Part shown: piece after piece, positions 1-7,613 of the stretch | Layout of the letters: every line of letters begins with the position of its first letter | Position numbering within the stretch: position 1 is the first letter of the stretch | NCBI RefSeq assembly: GCF_009728995.1 | Contig: NZ_VTZW01000007.1 | Coordinates: forward strand, 1 to 64,000 | DNA: 64,000 bases | Direction: 5' to 3' | DNA from: Streptomonospora sp. PA3 | Lineage (GTDB): Bacteria; Actinomycetota; Actinomycetes; Streptosporangiales; Streptosporangiaceae | Translations under genes and position numbers: made by a program | The notes under the pieces: generated by a model | The model's input: the letters and a program-made list of their open reading frames with translations, nothing else | Databases searched by the model: none | What the model was told of the DNA's origin: nothing

Positions 1-54
1 CGCCGCCCGTCACCCGCCGCCGCCCCAACGGAGGCGCTTCGCGCCACGTACCTG

Positions 55-260
55 TTCAGAGCCGGCTTGCCGCCGAGCGCACGGCGCGCTTTTGCGCCGG
101 AGTCCCGCCACTGGTGGCACGGCTCCGCCTGACACGTTCAGCGTGCGCTTAGCGGCAGGCTGCGACTGCGCTTCGCGAGACGCGCCCATTGCCGCAGCCT
201 CGATGGCGGCCGCCCCGGGTGGTTCCAGGTGGCTTCCCGGAAAGCGGCTGCCGCCGTTCT
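55..260 (-). repeat. Dispersed repeat, copy 1 (inverted relative to copy 2)
   Basis: Read on the minus strand, this stretch aligns over about 200 bases with 14670-14876 on the plus strand. Both share the same order of blocks: AGAACGGCGG, ACCACCCGGGGCGGCC, GAGGCTGCGGCAATGGG, GGAGCCG-CCACC-GTGGCGGG and CTCGGCGGCAAGCCGG. Differences fall at all codon positions, so a shared protein is not the reason for the similarity. No transposase, terminal repeat or target duplication is visible. Together with bases 1-54 it fills the space downstream of the chitinase gene. Confidence 0.75.
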
Positions 261-361
261 TATGCCCGGCGGAAGGGCGTGCGGCCCCTGCTGACCTCAG
301 CGGCCGCACGCCCGGCGGGGCCGGGCCGGGAGGAGTGCGCCCGGCCCCGGGGGAGGGCGGC

Positions 362-2291
362 TCAGCCGCCGTCGAGGGCGCCGTCGATCGCCGCCATCAG
401 GCTGCCCTGGGCGTCGTCGCCGTCCAGCGACCAGGCCATGATCCCGCCGAGGCCGTGCTCCTTGGCCCAGGCGACCTTCTGCCGCATGGCGGTGGGGTCG
501 TCGAAGGTCCAGAAGGTGGAGCCGTTGTACAGCCAGGCGGTCCCGGCCTCATCGTCGCGGTGGAGCGTGTAGCCGCTCAGGCCCTTCAGGTTCTTGTAGT
601 CGTCGATCGGTCTGGTGCAGGCCGTCCCCGTCGGGACCGCCGGGCACGCCGGTCCAGCCGCGGCCGTAGAACGGCACGCCCAGCACCAGGTCGGCCGGAT
701 CGGCGCCGCGGTCGATGTAGGCCTGGATCGTCTCCTGCACGCTGTAGGTGCGCGGCCCGGGGTCGCCGGGGATGGGCGTGAGGTTGGACTGGTGGTTGGT
801 GGTCTCCTCCCAGGCGCCGTGGAAGTCGTAGCCCTGCACGGTGACGAAGTCGAAGTCCTCCATCAGGGCGTCCACCTCGTAGCCGGCCTCGATCTTCTCC
901 GGGTCGGCGGCCATGAACGACGTCAGCTGGTACTCGCGCCCGTTCTCGGCCTCCAGGGCGTCCATCTGCTCGCGGAACTCCTGGACCAGGGCGGTGAAGT
1001 TCTGCTTGTCCTGCGGGCGGAAGGTGTTGTCGGGGTGCCCCGCCGAGGCCGGCCACTCCCAGTCCAGGTCGATGCCGTCGAAGACGCCCGCGGCGGCTCC
1101 GGTGCCCCCGGCGCCGTCGATCACCGGCAGGTTGCCGCGCAGGTACATGTCGATGCAGGAGCTGACCAGCCGCTCGCGCGACTGCTCGGTCAGCGCGGCG
1201 TCGGAGAGGTTCTTCGACCAGGTCCAGCCGCCCAGCGAGATGAGCACGTTGAGGTGGGGGTGCTTCTCCTTGAGTTCGCGCAGCTGGTTGAAGTTGCCGC
1301 GCAGCGGCTGGTCCCAGGTGTCGCCCTGGCCGTCGACGCTGTCGGCGGCGCCGAAGGAGCGGCCGTAGTCGGCGTAGGCGTCGCCCTCGCCGGGCTGGTT
1401 GGCCATGAAGCACTGGCCGTCGGCCGAGACGTTGGCGAAGGCGTAGTTGACGTGGGTCAGCTTCTCGGCGGTGCCGCTGGTGTCCACGTCCTGCACGAGG
1501 TAGTCGCGCGCGTAGATGCCCCATTGGGTGAAGTAGCCGACGCGGACGTCGCCGCCCGGCCCGGGGTCCTCGCCGCCGCCCGCGGCGGTGCGCACGGTCA
1601 CCGGGTCGCCGGCCGGCGAGCGGTTGCCCGCGGCGTCGTAGGCGCGCACCGAGAAGGTGTACTCGGTGTCGGCCTGCAGCCCGCCCACGGTCGCCGTGGT
1701 CGCGGTGCCGGTCGTGGACGCGGCGACCTCGCCGCCGCGAAGAACCTCGTAGCCGGCGACGCCGACGTCGTCGGTGGCGGCGTCCCAGCTCAGGGTGACG
1801 CTGTCGGCGGTGCGCGCGTCGAGCGCCAACCCGCCGGGCGCCGCGGGCGCCTCGGTGTCCTCGGAGGGCGCGCCTCCCGAGCAGGGGGAGCCGTTGATGG
1901 TGCACGTCCGGGGTTCGGTGGCGGTCACCCCGGCGGAGAAGGAGCCGTTGAACCCGATCCCGTAGCTGCCGCCGGCGGGGACGGGGGCGCCCCAGGAGGG
2001 CGGGGTGACGGTGTAGGTGCCGCCGGACTCGGCGAGCTCGGCGTTCCACATGCTGCTGACCGCGGTGCCCTCCGGGAGGCTGAACTCGATGGTCCAGTCC
2101 TCCAGGGCGGAGCCGCCGTCGTTGATGATGGTGAACTGGCCGCTGTACCCGGTTTCCCAGGTCTGGCCCTCGGTGTAGACGACGGTGACGTCTGCGGCGT
2201 CGGCCGCGGCAGGGGCGGCCGAGAGCGGGCAGGCCGCCAGGGCGGCGGCGAGCACGGCCGCGGCCGCTGCTCTGGTGCGGGGGGTCTTCAC
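362..2291 (-). pseudogene. GH18 chitinase with CBM2-like and fibronectin III domains, frameshifted
   Basis: Secreted endochitinase hydrolysing chitin. The GTG start at 2291 has an AGGAGA site 9 bases upstream. Order: signal peptide (about 1-30), CBM2-like domain (about 34-135, with paired Cys near its end), FnIII domain (about 148-235), GH18 barrel from about 247. The catalytic DGIDLDWEWP motif is intact, with acid Glu412. The frame is open to 549, but after VPFYGRGWTG...DGLHQT (near 622-628) the family sequence stops. The expected continuation (IDDYKNLKGLSGY ... MAWSLDGDDAQGSL) is found in another frame and ends in TGA at 362-364. Compared with the usual family sequence about 12 residues are missing at the junction, fitting a deletion of about 35 bases that shifts the frame. 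The translated product would lose the last barrel strand with the conserved MAWSLDGDD Trp. It is a recent pseudogene or an assembly error. Confidence 0.8.
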
Positions 2292-2507
2292 GTTCGTTCG
2301 TCTCCTACTTCGCCTGCGGGGCGGGGGATGGGGTCCGGTGCGGACGGTTCGGGGTGTGCGCCCGACCGGCGCGGAGGGAGCGCGGGCGCGCGGTGCTCGC
2401 GGGGGCTGCGCGCGCCGCCGAGCGGGTCGAGCGGCGCCGGCGGCCCGCGGGCGCCGCAGGGTGCGGGGGACGGGGGAAGCACGGGTGCTCCATCCGGTGG
2501 GGGATTT

Positions 2508-2541
2508 TTTTAGGAAACTTAACTATTAGTTTTTTCGCATG
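2508..2541. promoter_or_regulatory. AT-rich control region upstream of the chitinase gene
   Basis: A sharply AT-rich island in GC-rich surroundings, about 220 bases upstream of the chitinase start. It contains a T run, TTAGGAAACTTAACTATTAG and the inverted repeat AACTA-T-TAGTT (2521-2531). AGGAAA-type AT-rich boxes are seen upstream of actinobacterial chitinase and chitosanase genes, so a chitin-linked operator or promoter is plausible. No protein is identified for it. The rest of 2292-2779 shows no gene. Confidence 0.45.
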
Positions 2542-2779
2542 GCAAGCGGGGGAATCCGGGTTTCTTTCAGCGGCGACTGCGCAGCGCGTTCAGAGGGTGA
2601 CCGGCTCGGTCGGTGACCTGGACAGGTATCGGACGCCTTGCTCGCAGCGCGCGGGATTGGCCGGATCCGGCCACGTGGCGTCCTTGCATTCCGCGGATCG
2701 CTGACGGTGCGCAGGGTCCGCAGGCCGGCGGGGGAGGGGGAAGCGGCGCCCGCGCCGCGTGCGGCGCGGCCCCGGGGCG

Positions 2780-2806
2780 CTGAGGCCGCACCCGGTGCGG
2801 CCTCAG
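2780..2806 (-). terminator. Stem-loop terminator of the alpha/beta hydrolase gene
   Basis: Perfect 11-bp stem (CTGAGGCCGCA) with loop CCCGG. It overlaps the stop codon of the minus-strand hydrolase gene at 2803-2805. No T run follows, as is usual in actinomycetes. Confidence 0.7.
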
Positions 2807-3471
2807 CTCGGCGTGCCGGGCTCGCTCGCGCCAAGGTGGTCGCGGAACCAGGTCATCGCCGCACCCGCGACCTGCTCCAATGCCCCCGGCTCCGCGAAGA
2901 GGTGGGTCGCATCGGGCACGAGATGCACGTCGTTGAGGACGTGCAGCTGCTCGGTGGCCTCGAACGAGATCCGCACGATGGGCTCGTCGGCGCTGCCCGC
3001 GATCATCAGCACGGGCGCGGAGACGTCCGCGAGGCGGTCCTCGGCCAGGTCCACCCTGCCGCCCCGCGAGACCACCGCACCGACCCGCTCGGGGCGCTCG
3101 GCCGCGGCCCGCAGCGCCGCCGCGGCCCCCGTGCTCGCGCCGAACAGCCCCACGTCGAGCCCGGCCGTCTGGGAGTCCTCGGCGAGCCAGTCGATCGCGG
3201 CGGTCAGCCGCCGCGTCAGCAGCCCGATGTCGAAGCGCAGCTCCCGGGTCACCTGGTCGATGCGGTCCTCGTCCTCGGTGAGCAGGTCCAGCAGTAGGGT
3301 GGCGAAGCCCGCCTTGCTCAGCGCGTCGGCGACCTCTTTGTTGCGCGGACTGTGCCGCGAGCTGCCGCTGCCGTGCGCGAAGAGCACCACGCCGGAGGCT
3401 CCCGGCGTGGTCGTCAGGTCGCCTGCCAGCTCCGCATCGCCGTCTCGGACCGCCACAGTTCGTACGTCCAT
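2803..3471 (-). CDS. Alpha/beta hydrolase, dienelactone hydrolase-like (222 aa)
   Basis: Cytosolic serine hydrolase of unknown substrate. A short beta strand leads to VLFAHGSGSSRHSPRN (oxyanion-hole region), followed by the nucleophile elbow GLFGASTGAAAAL (Ser of GASTG), the Asp region VLMIAGSADEPI and the catalytic His in PDATHLFAEPG. Length and motif order fit small dienelactone-hydrolase-like proteins, often found beside phosphoribosyltransferases in stress islands, though none is present here. The ATG at 3471 is preceded by GGGAGGGACGGGAC and starts the conserved MDVRTVAVRDGD sequence; longer reading frames upstream run antisense to neighbouring DNA. A SigF-type promoter lies 38 bases upstream (3509-3534). 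Confidence 0.85.
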   Translation of the reverse strand: MDVRTVAVRDGDAELAGDLTTTPGASGVVLFAHGSGSSRHSPRNKEVADALSKAGFATLLLDLLTEDEDRIDQVTRELRFDIGLLTRRLTAAIDWLAEDSQTAGLDVGLFGASTGAAAALRAAAERPERVGAVVSRGGRVDLAEDRLADVSAPVLMIAGSADEPIVRISFEATEQLHVLNDVHLVPDATHLFAEPGALEQVAGAAMTWFRDHLGASEPGTPS

Positions 3472-3508
3472 GTCCCGTCCCTCCCCCGTCGCGTCGAGCA
3501 GTCGGACC

Positions 3509-3534
3509 ACTACCGGCACGCTCCGGCGCCAAAC
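3509..3534 (-). promoter_or_regulatory. SigF/SigB-type promoter of the hydrolase gene
   Basis: Minus strand GTTT (3534-3531), 16-base spacer, GGTAGT (3514-3509), about 38 bases before the ATG. It matches the SigF-class consensus GTTT-N15-GGGTA except for the first G of the -10 element. The same signature occurs at five other starts in this window. Confidence 0.7.
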
Positions 3535-3587
3535 ACCCGTCGCGGCGTCCGGCGGCCGCGGGGGCGCGACCGCGGCCCGGCGCCGGA

Positions 3588-3971
3588 CTACTGCGGGCCC
3601 TCGGCGCCGGGGTCCTCCTCGGGGCTGGTGGGATCGGGGCGCAGCGGATCGTGGCCGAGCGTCATGAGCTCGTGGCGCCACTTCTCCGCCCGCTCCTCGG
3701 TGGGAACGGCCAGCAGCCGGCCCGCCCGTTCGACCACGTGGCGCATCGTCTCCAGATCGTCGCGGGTGAGGTCCACCTGGCGCTTGTCGAGGATCTCCAC
3801 CACGCGCCGGCCGAGGGGAGAGACGTCCATGGACGGGTCGGCGGGGAACCGGTCGGGCCCCGAGGCGTCGGTCAGCAGCCAGCGGCGCAGCTCCTCGCTG
3901 CTCATGTTCACCGTGCCGTGGAACTCGCGCCACAGTTCCGCCGTCTCGGGATCCAGGCGTTCACGGACCAT
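3588..3971 (-). CDS. DUF3140 family protein (127 aa)
   Basis: Small acidic, helical cytosolic protein. The sequence WREFHGTVNMSSEELRRWL followed by GRRVVEILDKR and DLETMRHVVERAGRLLA matches the DUF3140 family of actinobacteria. The biochemical role is unknown. The C-terminal 20 residues are Pro/Glu-rich and probably disordered. The ATG at 3971 follows a GGAGGAGGTCGAC site. It lies upstream of the hydrolase gene on the same strand, but each gene has its own SigF-type promoter, so they may be transcribed separately or together. It is divergent from the Csp-like gene. Family assignment is confident; function is open. Confidence 0.85.
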   Translation of the reverse strand: MVRERLDPETAELWREFHGTVNMSSEELRRWLLTDASGPDRFPADPSMDVSPLGRRVVEILDKRQVDLTRDDLETMRHVVERAGRLLAVPTEERAEKWRHELMTLGHDPLRPDPTSPEEDPGAEGPQ

Positions 3972-4031
3972 GTCGACCTCCTCCGGTCGGAGTCAGCGAC
4001 CGCGCGCCGGGCGCGCGCCGGTCTGGGGACC

Positions 4032-4058
4032 GCTACCTGGACCGCGCGGCCTCCAAAC
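4032..4058 (-). promoter_or_regulatory. SigF/SigB-type promoter of the DUF3140 gene
   Basis: Minus strand GTTT (4058-4055), 17-base spacer, GGTAGC (4037-4032), 61 bases before the ATG. It forms a mirror-image pair with the plus-strand promoter at 4125-4150. The shared blocks ACCGCTACC and CCAAACGCCG make the interval look like a nested inverted repeat. Confidence 0.65.
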
Positions 4059-4124
4059 GCCGTTGGGAGGGCGACCGCGCAGGTCGCGGAGGTCCGGCGG
4101 CGGCCCTGGCCGGCCCGGCGCGGC

Positions 4125-4150
4125 GTTTGGCGGCGCCGCATCTCGGTAGC
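4125..4150 (+). promoter_or_regulatory. SigF/SigB-type promoter of the Csp-like gene
   Basis: GTTT (4125-4128), 16-base spacer, GGTAGC (4145-4150), about 55-60 bases before the start codon. It is the divergent partner of the promoter at 4032-4058. Confidence 0.7.
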
Positions 4151-4205
4151 GGTCGGACAGGTCCGCTGGCCGTCGTGACCGAGCCACCGAGCTGAAGAGG
4201 TGCTT

Positions 4206-4634
4206 GTGACTATGCCGACCCAGACCGAAGAATTCCTGCGCAGCCATCCCCGAGACATCGGCGTCGAGGATGTGGACCTGCTCAAGACCACGGTGGAGCG
4301 GCTGGCCGCCTGCGCCCAGTCGTGCACGGCCTGCGCGGACGCGTGCCTGGGGGAGTCGGAGGTGGCCGAGCTCGTCGCCTGCGTGCGCCTCAACCTCGAC
4401 TGCGCCGACGTCTGCTCGGCCGCCGAGCGCGTGCTCACCCGGCGCACCGACGCCGACCCCGAACTGCAGCGCAGCCTGCTGGAGACCGCGATCCTCTACA
4501 CCCAGGCCTGCGCCCGCGAATGCGAGCGGCACGGCGGGCGCCACGAGCACTGCCGGCTGTGCGCCGACCGGTGCCGACTGGCCGAGGACTCCTGCCGGCA
4601 GTTCCTGCTGCAGGTCCAGGAGCAGCAGCGGTAA
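4206..4634 (+). CDS. Csp-like four-helix-bundle copper-binding protein (DUF326), 142 aa
   Basis: Probable cytosolic copper-storage protein of the Csp family: a four-helix bundle whose core is lined with Cys thiolates that bind Cu(I). Cys pairs recur at helical spacing: CAQSCTACADAC, CVRLNLDCADVC, CARECERHGGRHEHC, CRLCADRC and a final C near the C-terminus. There is no signal peptide, so it is likely cytosolic (Csp3-type location). Start choice is open: GAAGAGG ends at 4200, giving GTG at 4206 (5 bases) or ATG at 4212 (11 bases). It is followed after 55 bases by the ChaB gene on the same strand, probably co-transcribed from the SigF-type promoter, which fits metal or oxidative stress. Confidence 0.85.
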   Translation: MTMPTQTEEFLRSHPRDIGVEDVDLLKTTVERLAACAQSCTACADACLGESEVAELVACVRLNLDCADVCSAAERVLTRRTDADPELQRSLLETAILYTQACARECERHGGRHEHCRLCADRCRLAEDSCRQFLLQVQEQQR

Positions 4635-4689
4635 AGGCGGCCGCGCGCAGCCTGCGGCCGACCACACCCAGCGAGAGGAGGAGGCGGAC

Positions 4690-5109
4690 ATGCCTGCGCG
4701 AGAGGAGCTTCCGAGCACCCTGCGGCGCTCGCCGCGCGGTGCCCAGGAGACCTGGATCAAGGCCCACGACTCGGCCGTGGACACCTACGGCGAGGGGGAG
4801 CGGGCGCACCGCGTCGCCTACGCGGCGCTCAAGCACCAGTACGAGAAGGTGGGCGACCGCTGGAAGCCCAAGGAGGAGCGGGGGCCCTCCGACAAGCAGG
4901 CCGCCAACCCCAAGGCGCCCAAGCAGCGCGGCGGCGACAAACCGACCGCCGGCGGCGTCGACGCCAACGCCAGCAAGGAGCACCTCTATGAGCGTGCGCG
5001 CGAGGCCGGTGTCGAGGGGCGCTCCAAGATGAACAAGCGCGAACTGGTGGACGCCTTGCAGAAGGCGAGCGGCAGCCAGACGCGCAAGGCCCGCAAGTCC
5101 AAGTCCTGA
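4690..5109 (+). CDS. ChaB-domain protein with C-terminal Rho-N/SAP-like motif (139 aa)
   Basis: The N-terminal 60 residues (ELPSTLRRSPRGAQETWIKAHDSAVDTYG ... AYAALKHQYEK) form a ChaB domain, named after the E. coli protein linked to the ChaA cation antiporter. A hydrophilic linker rich in Lys, Pro and Gly follows. The C-terminal 45 residues (SKEHLYERAREAGVEGRSKMNKRELVDAL) resemble the Rho N-terminal/SAP-like helix-extended-helix fold that binds nucleic acid. The tail is very basic. Domain order suggests a small nucleic-acid-associated stress protein, but the role is unproven. The ATG at 4690 follows a GAGAGGAGGAGGCGGAC site. Confidence 0.85.
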   Translation: MPAREELPSTLRRSPRGAQETWIKAHDSAVDTYGEGERAHRVAYAALKHQYEKVGDRWKPKEERGPSDKQAANPKAPKQRGGDKPTAGGVDANASKEHLYERAREAGVEGRSKMNKRELVDALQKASGSQTRKARKSKS

Positions 5110-5136
5110 CGCGCCGCCGGCGCGGCCCTCCCCGCA

Positions 5137-5175
5137 GGCGCCGCCCGGGTCCGCTGCCGGGACCCGGGCGGCGCC
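5137..5175 (+). terminator. Terminator after the Csp-ChaB pair
   Basis: Perfect 16-bp stem (GGCGCCGCCCGGGTCC, 5137-5152, with 5160-5175) and a 7-base loop, 27 bases after the ChaB stop. It lies between convergent genes and may work both ways. Confidence 0.8.
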
Positions 5176-5368
5176 CCGCCGCGCTCCGGCGTGCGCGGCC
5201 CGCGCGACCCCCTCGCAGGCCGCGGCCGCGGCGCCGCCGGGCGCTGATCCGCCGAGGCGGGTCCTCCCGCCCCCCGACGATGCCATCAGGAGGACCCGGT
5301 CCCGGCTCCGGCCGGTGCGGCTGCACCGGTTCGGCTCGCTGGGGGCGGCTACCGCAGCCGAATCCGAG

Positions 5369-6478
5369 TCAAACGTCGGCAACGCGCCTTTCTGTGCCCG
5401 CTGAGGCGGCGGAGGCTCCGGTGGCGCCGGTGCCCCTGGGGGATGCGAGGGGCCGCCGCGGCGGGGGTGCCGCACCGGGGCCGCTGAAAGGCCGGTTCTC
5501 CGCGAGCGTGCGCTCGGCGGCCGCGACCACCTCGCCCACGCTGATGCGCAGCAGCCCGGCGTCGCAAACGCCGCCGTGCGGATCGCCGCGCCCGCCGTGC
5601 CACAGGCAGGCGTGGCGGGCGGTGTCGATGCGCGGCCCCCACAGCGCGGGATCGACGGGGCCGAAGAGCACGACCGAGGGAGTGGAGTACGCGGTGGCCA
5701 GGTGGGCCAGGCCGGTGTCGCCGCACACCACCAGCGCCGCCCCGGCCACCAGCGACGCCAGCTGAGGAAGCGCCGTGCGGCCTGCGTGCACCCGCGACTC
5801 CGCCAGCCCGGCCTGCCGGGCGACCTCCAGAGCCGCCGGCCGCTCCTCCCGCGACCCCGTGATCACCACGTCGAGACCTCGGTCCTGCAGGTGGCGGGCC
5901 ACGGCCGCGAAACGGTCGGCGGGCCAGCGCCGTGCGGGCGAGGCCGCGCCCGGGTGCACCACGGCCGCGGCGGGGCCCTCCGCTGCGTCCTGTCGCGGCG
6001 CGGGCCGGGGAAGCCGCAGGTCGCCCGGGTCGGCGCTGATGCCGTAGTAGGCGAGCAGGCCGCACCACAGGTCGACGTCGTGCATCCCTGCCGGCCAGGA
6101 GGGGCCGGGGTGGCCGCTCGCCTCGGGATGCGCGTGCGTCCACAGCCGGCGGGGCTCCAGTGCGCGCAGGGCCCGTACCGACTCCGGGCCGCTGCCGTGC
6201 AGGTTGACGGCGAGGTCCGGCGGTTCGGCATGGGGCCACGGCGGCGGCGCGGGGCCGTGGGCGGGCAGGAGCCGCCAGTCCAGTCCGGCCAGCGCCAGCA
6301 GGTCGGCGTAGGCGGGCGGGCCGGCCAGGTGGAGCTCCCAGCCGGGATGGGACCGCTCCAGCGCCCGCAGCGCCGGGACCGCGGTGAGGAAGTCGCCCAG
6401 GCCCAGGGCGCGCAGCACCACCAGGCGCCGCGCCCCTCGGCCGCCGCCGTCCACGCCCGTCGCCGCCGGATCGCTCAT
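5369..6478 (-). CDS. Glycosyltransferase family 9 (heptosyltransferase-like), 369 aa
   Basis: GT-B fold transferase of the ADP-heptose:LPS heptosyltransferase family, presumably cytosolic or membrane-associated. The N-terminal strand LVVLRALGLGDFLTAVPALRAL carries the GDxLxxxPxLxxL signature. The C-terminal half has VVHPGAASPARRWPADRFAAVA, VVITGSREE, and the nucleotide-sugar loop VVCGDTGLAHLATAYSTPSVVLFGP. The last 35 residues are Pro/Ala-rich. The chosen ATG at 6478 has a weak ribosome site; TTG at 6511 is an in-frame alternative. It lies 58 bases downstream of the CBS-domain gene and is probably co-transcribed from the SigF-type promoter at 7084-7109. A second GT9 lies in the heptose operon at 19624, so this may act on the same glycan. 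Confidence 0.85.
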   Translation of the reverse strand: MSDPAATGVDGGGRGARRLVVLRALGLGDFLTAVPALRALERSHPGWELHLAGPPAYADLLALAGLDWRLLPAHGPAPPPWPHAEPPDLAVNLHGSGPESVRALRALEPRRLWTHAHPEASGHPGPSWPAGMHDVDLWCGLLAYYGISADPGDLRLPRPAPRQDAAEGPAAAVVHPGAASPARRWPADRFAAVARHLQDRGLDVVITGSREERPAALEVARQAGLAESRVHAGRTALPQLASLVAGAALVVCGDTGLAHLATAYSTPSVVLFGPVDPALWGPRIDTARHACLWHGGRGDPHGGVCDAGLLRISVGEVVAAAERTLAENRPFSGPGAAPPPRRPLASPRGTGATGASAASAGTERRVADV

Positions 6479-6536
6479 GGGCGCACCGCTACCGCTGCGC
6501 ATGCGGCGCAAACGCGGCCGGTGCGCCCGGGCGTCC

Positions 6537-6956
6537 TCAGGTGTTGGCGCCGCTTCCGCTGATCGCGGCCAGGACCGAGGACGGGTCGCGCTCGACCGCG
6601 AGGTCGCCCAGCGACACCATGCCCACGACGCGGTTCTCCTCCACGACGGGCAGCCGCCGCACAGCGTTGTCCCGCATGGTGCGCACCGCGTCGTCGATGC
6701 TGTCGCGCGGGCCGATGACCGTCAGGCGGCCGCTGAGGACGCTGCCGGCCGTGGTCCGGCCGCAGTCGGAGCCGTCGGCGACGCAGCGCACCACGATGTC
6801 GCGGTCGGTCAGCACGCCCAGCACCGAGTCGTTCTCGGTCACGACCACGTCGCCGATGTCCTTGTCGCGCATGATGACGGCCGCCTCGTAGAGCGTCGTC
6901 TCCGGGGAGACGGTGTAGGGCGGCTGCGTCATGATCTCTCGAACCTGCTCGGCCAT
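6537..6956 (-). CDS. CBS-domain pair protein (139 aa)
   Basis: Stand-alone Bateman module: two CBS repeats (about 8-65 and 75-130), seen in VREIMTQPPYTVSPETTLYEAAVIM, GVLTDRDIVVR and TVIGPRDSIDDAVRTMRDNAVRRLPVVEENRVVGMVSLGDLA. Such proteins bind adenine nucleotides and act as energy or redox sensors; the partner here is unknown. The ATG at 6956 follows GGAGG with 5 bases between. Longer upstream reading is shadow sequence. It is the first gene of a probable two-gene unit with the GT9 gene. Like its neighbours it has a SigF-type promoter and belongs to the stress island. Confidence 0.88.
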   Translation of the reverse strand: MAEQVREIMTQPPYTVSPETTLYEAAVIMRDKDIGDVVVTENDSVLGVLTDRDIVVRCVADGSDCGRTTAGSVLSGRLTVIGPRDSIDDAVRTMRDNAVRRLPVVEENRVVGMVSLGDLAVERDPSSVLAAISGSGANT

Positions 6957-7083
6957 GGGATCCTCCAGAATTCGCGAACGTCCGGGGACGGATTCGCTCT
7001 CGGCGGCCCGCGCCGGCGGGCGCCGCCCGGATCGGCCGGCTCGGCGACCGCCCACGCAGGCCGCGGCTTCGCCTCCCGCGACC

Positions 7084-7109
7084 ACTACCGAGGTCCGGCC
7101 CCGTGAAAC
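7084..7109 (-). promoter_or_regulatory. SigF/SigB-type promoter of the CBS-GT9 unit
   Basis: Minus strand GTTT (7109-7106), 16-base spacer, GGTAGT (7089-7084), 127 bases before the CBS start. A weaker divergent candidate on the plus strand, GTTA (7206-7209), 17 bases, GGTAGA (7227-7232), faces the DUF3040 gene. The 6957-7297 interval shows no gene. Confidence 0.65.
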
Positions 7110-7297
7110 CCGGCCGGGTCGCTCCCCGGGTCGGCGCCGGTGAGCTGGAAGAATCCGGTGGCAGGGGCGGTGCCTTCCGCGGCCGCCACTCCGGCCGCAC
7201 CGGACGTTAGCGCGGGCACACGCGCGGGTAGAGGCGCGCTCGCCGAACTCGGACGGGTTCGGCGCCACCCCCGGATGTGGAGCGCAGGAGGACGGCG

Positions 7298-7525
7298 ATG
7301 GCCCTGGATCGCAGGGAGAGGGCGCGGCTGCACCGGATCCAGCGGCAGCTCGCACAGGAGGATCCCGAGTGCCGGCGCCGCCTGCGCGACTACTCCGAAC
7401 GGCTCGCTGAGAACAGCGCACCGGCCGCGCGTGAACCCGTGCCCTGGGCGGGTGTCCTGCTGATCTGGGCGGCCGCCCTGGCGGCGGCGCTGGTCCTCAT
7501 CGCGGCTGCCATCAGCAGCGCATGA
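7298..7525 (+). CDS. Small DUF3040-like membrane protein (75 aa)
   Basis: The N-terminal amphipathic segment [31 protein letters not shown] resembles DUF3040 proteins of actinobacteria. It is followed by one transmembrane segment (about 50-72: [22 protein letters not shown]). Role unknown, probably a membrane-anchored helper. The ATG at 7298 has an ideal AGGAGG site 6 bases upstream, which decides it over the longer GTG start at 7277. It lies 88 bases before ctaD on the same strand and may be co-transcribed with it. Confidence 0.75.
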   Translation: MALDRRERARLHRIQRQLAQEDPECRRRLRDYSERLAENSAPAAREPVPWAGVLLIWAAALAAALVLIAAAISSA

Positions 7526-7613
7526 CCACCCGGCTCGGGCTCCGCCCGGCGTGTGCAGCGTGCCCCCGATCCACCCCGTACCCGCGTCCCAGGACCAAGG
7601 AAATGGAGTCCGC

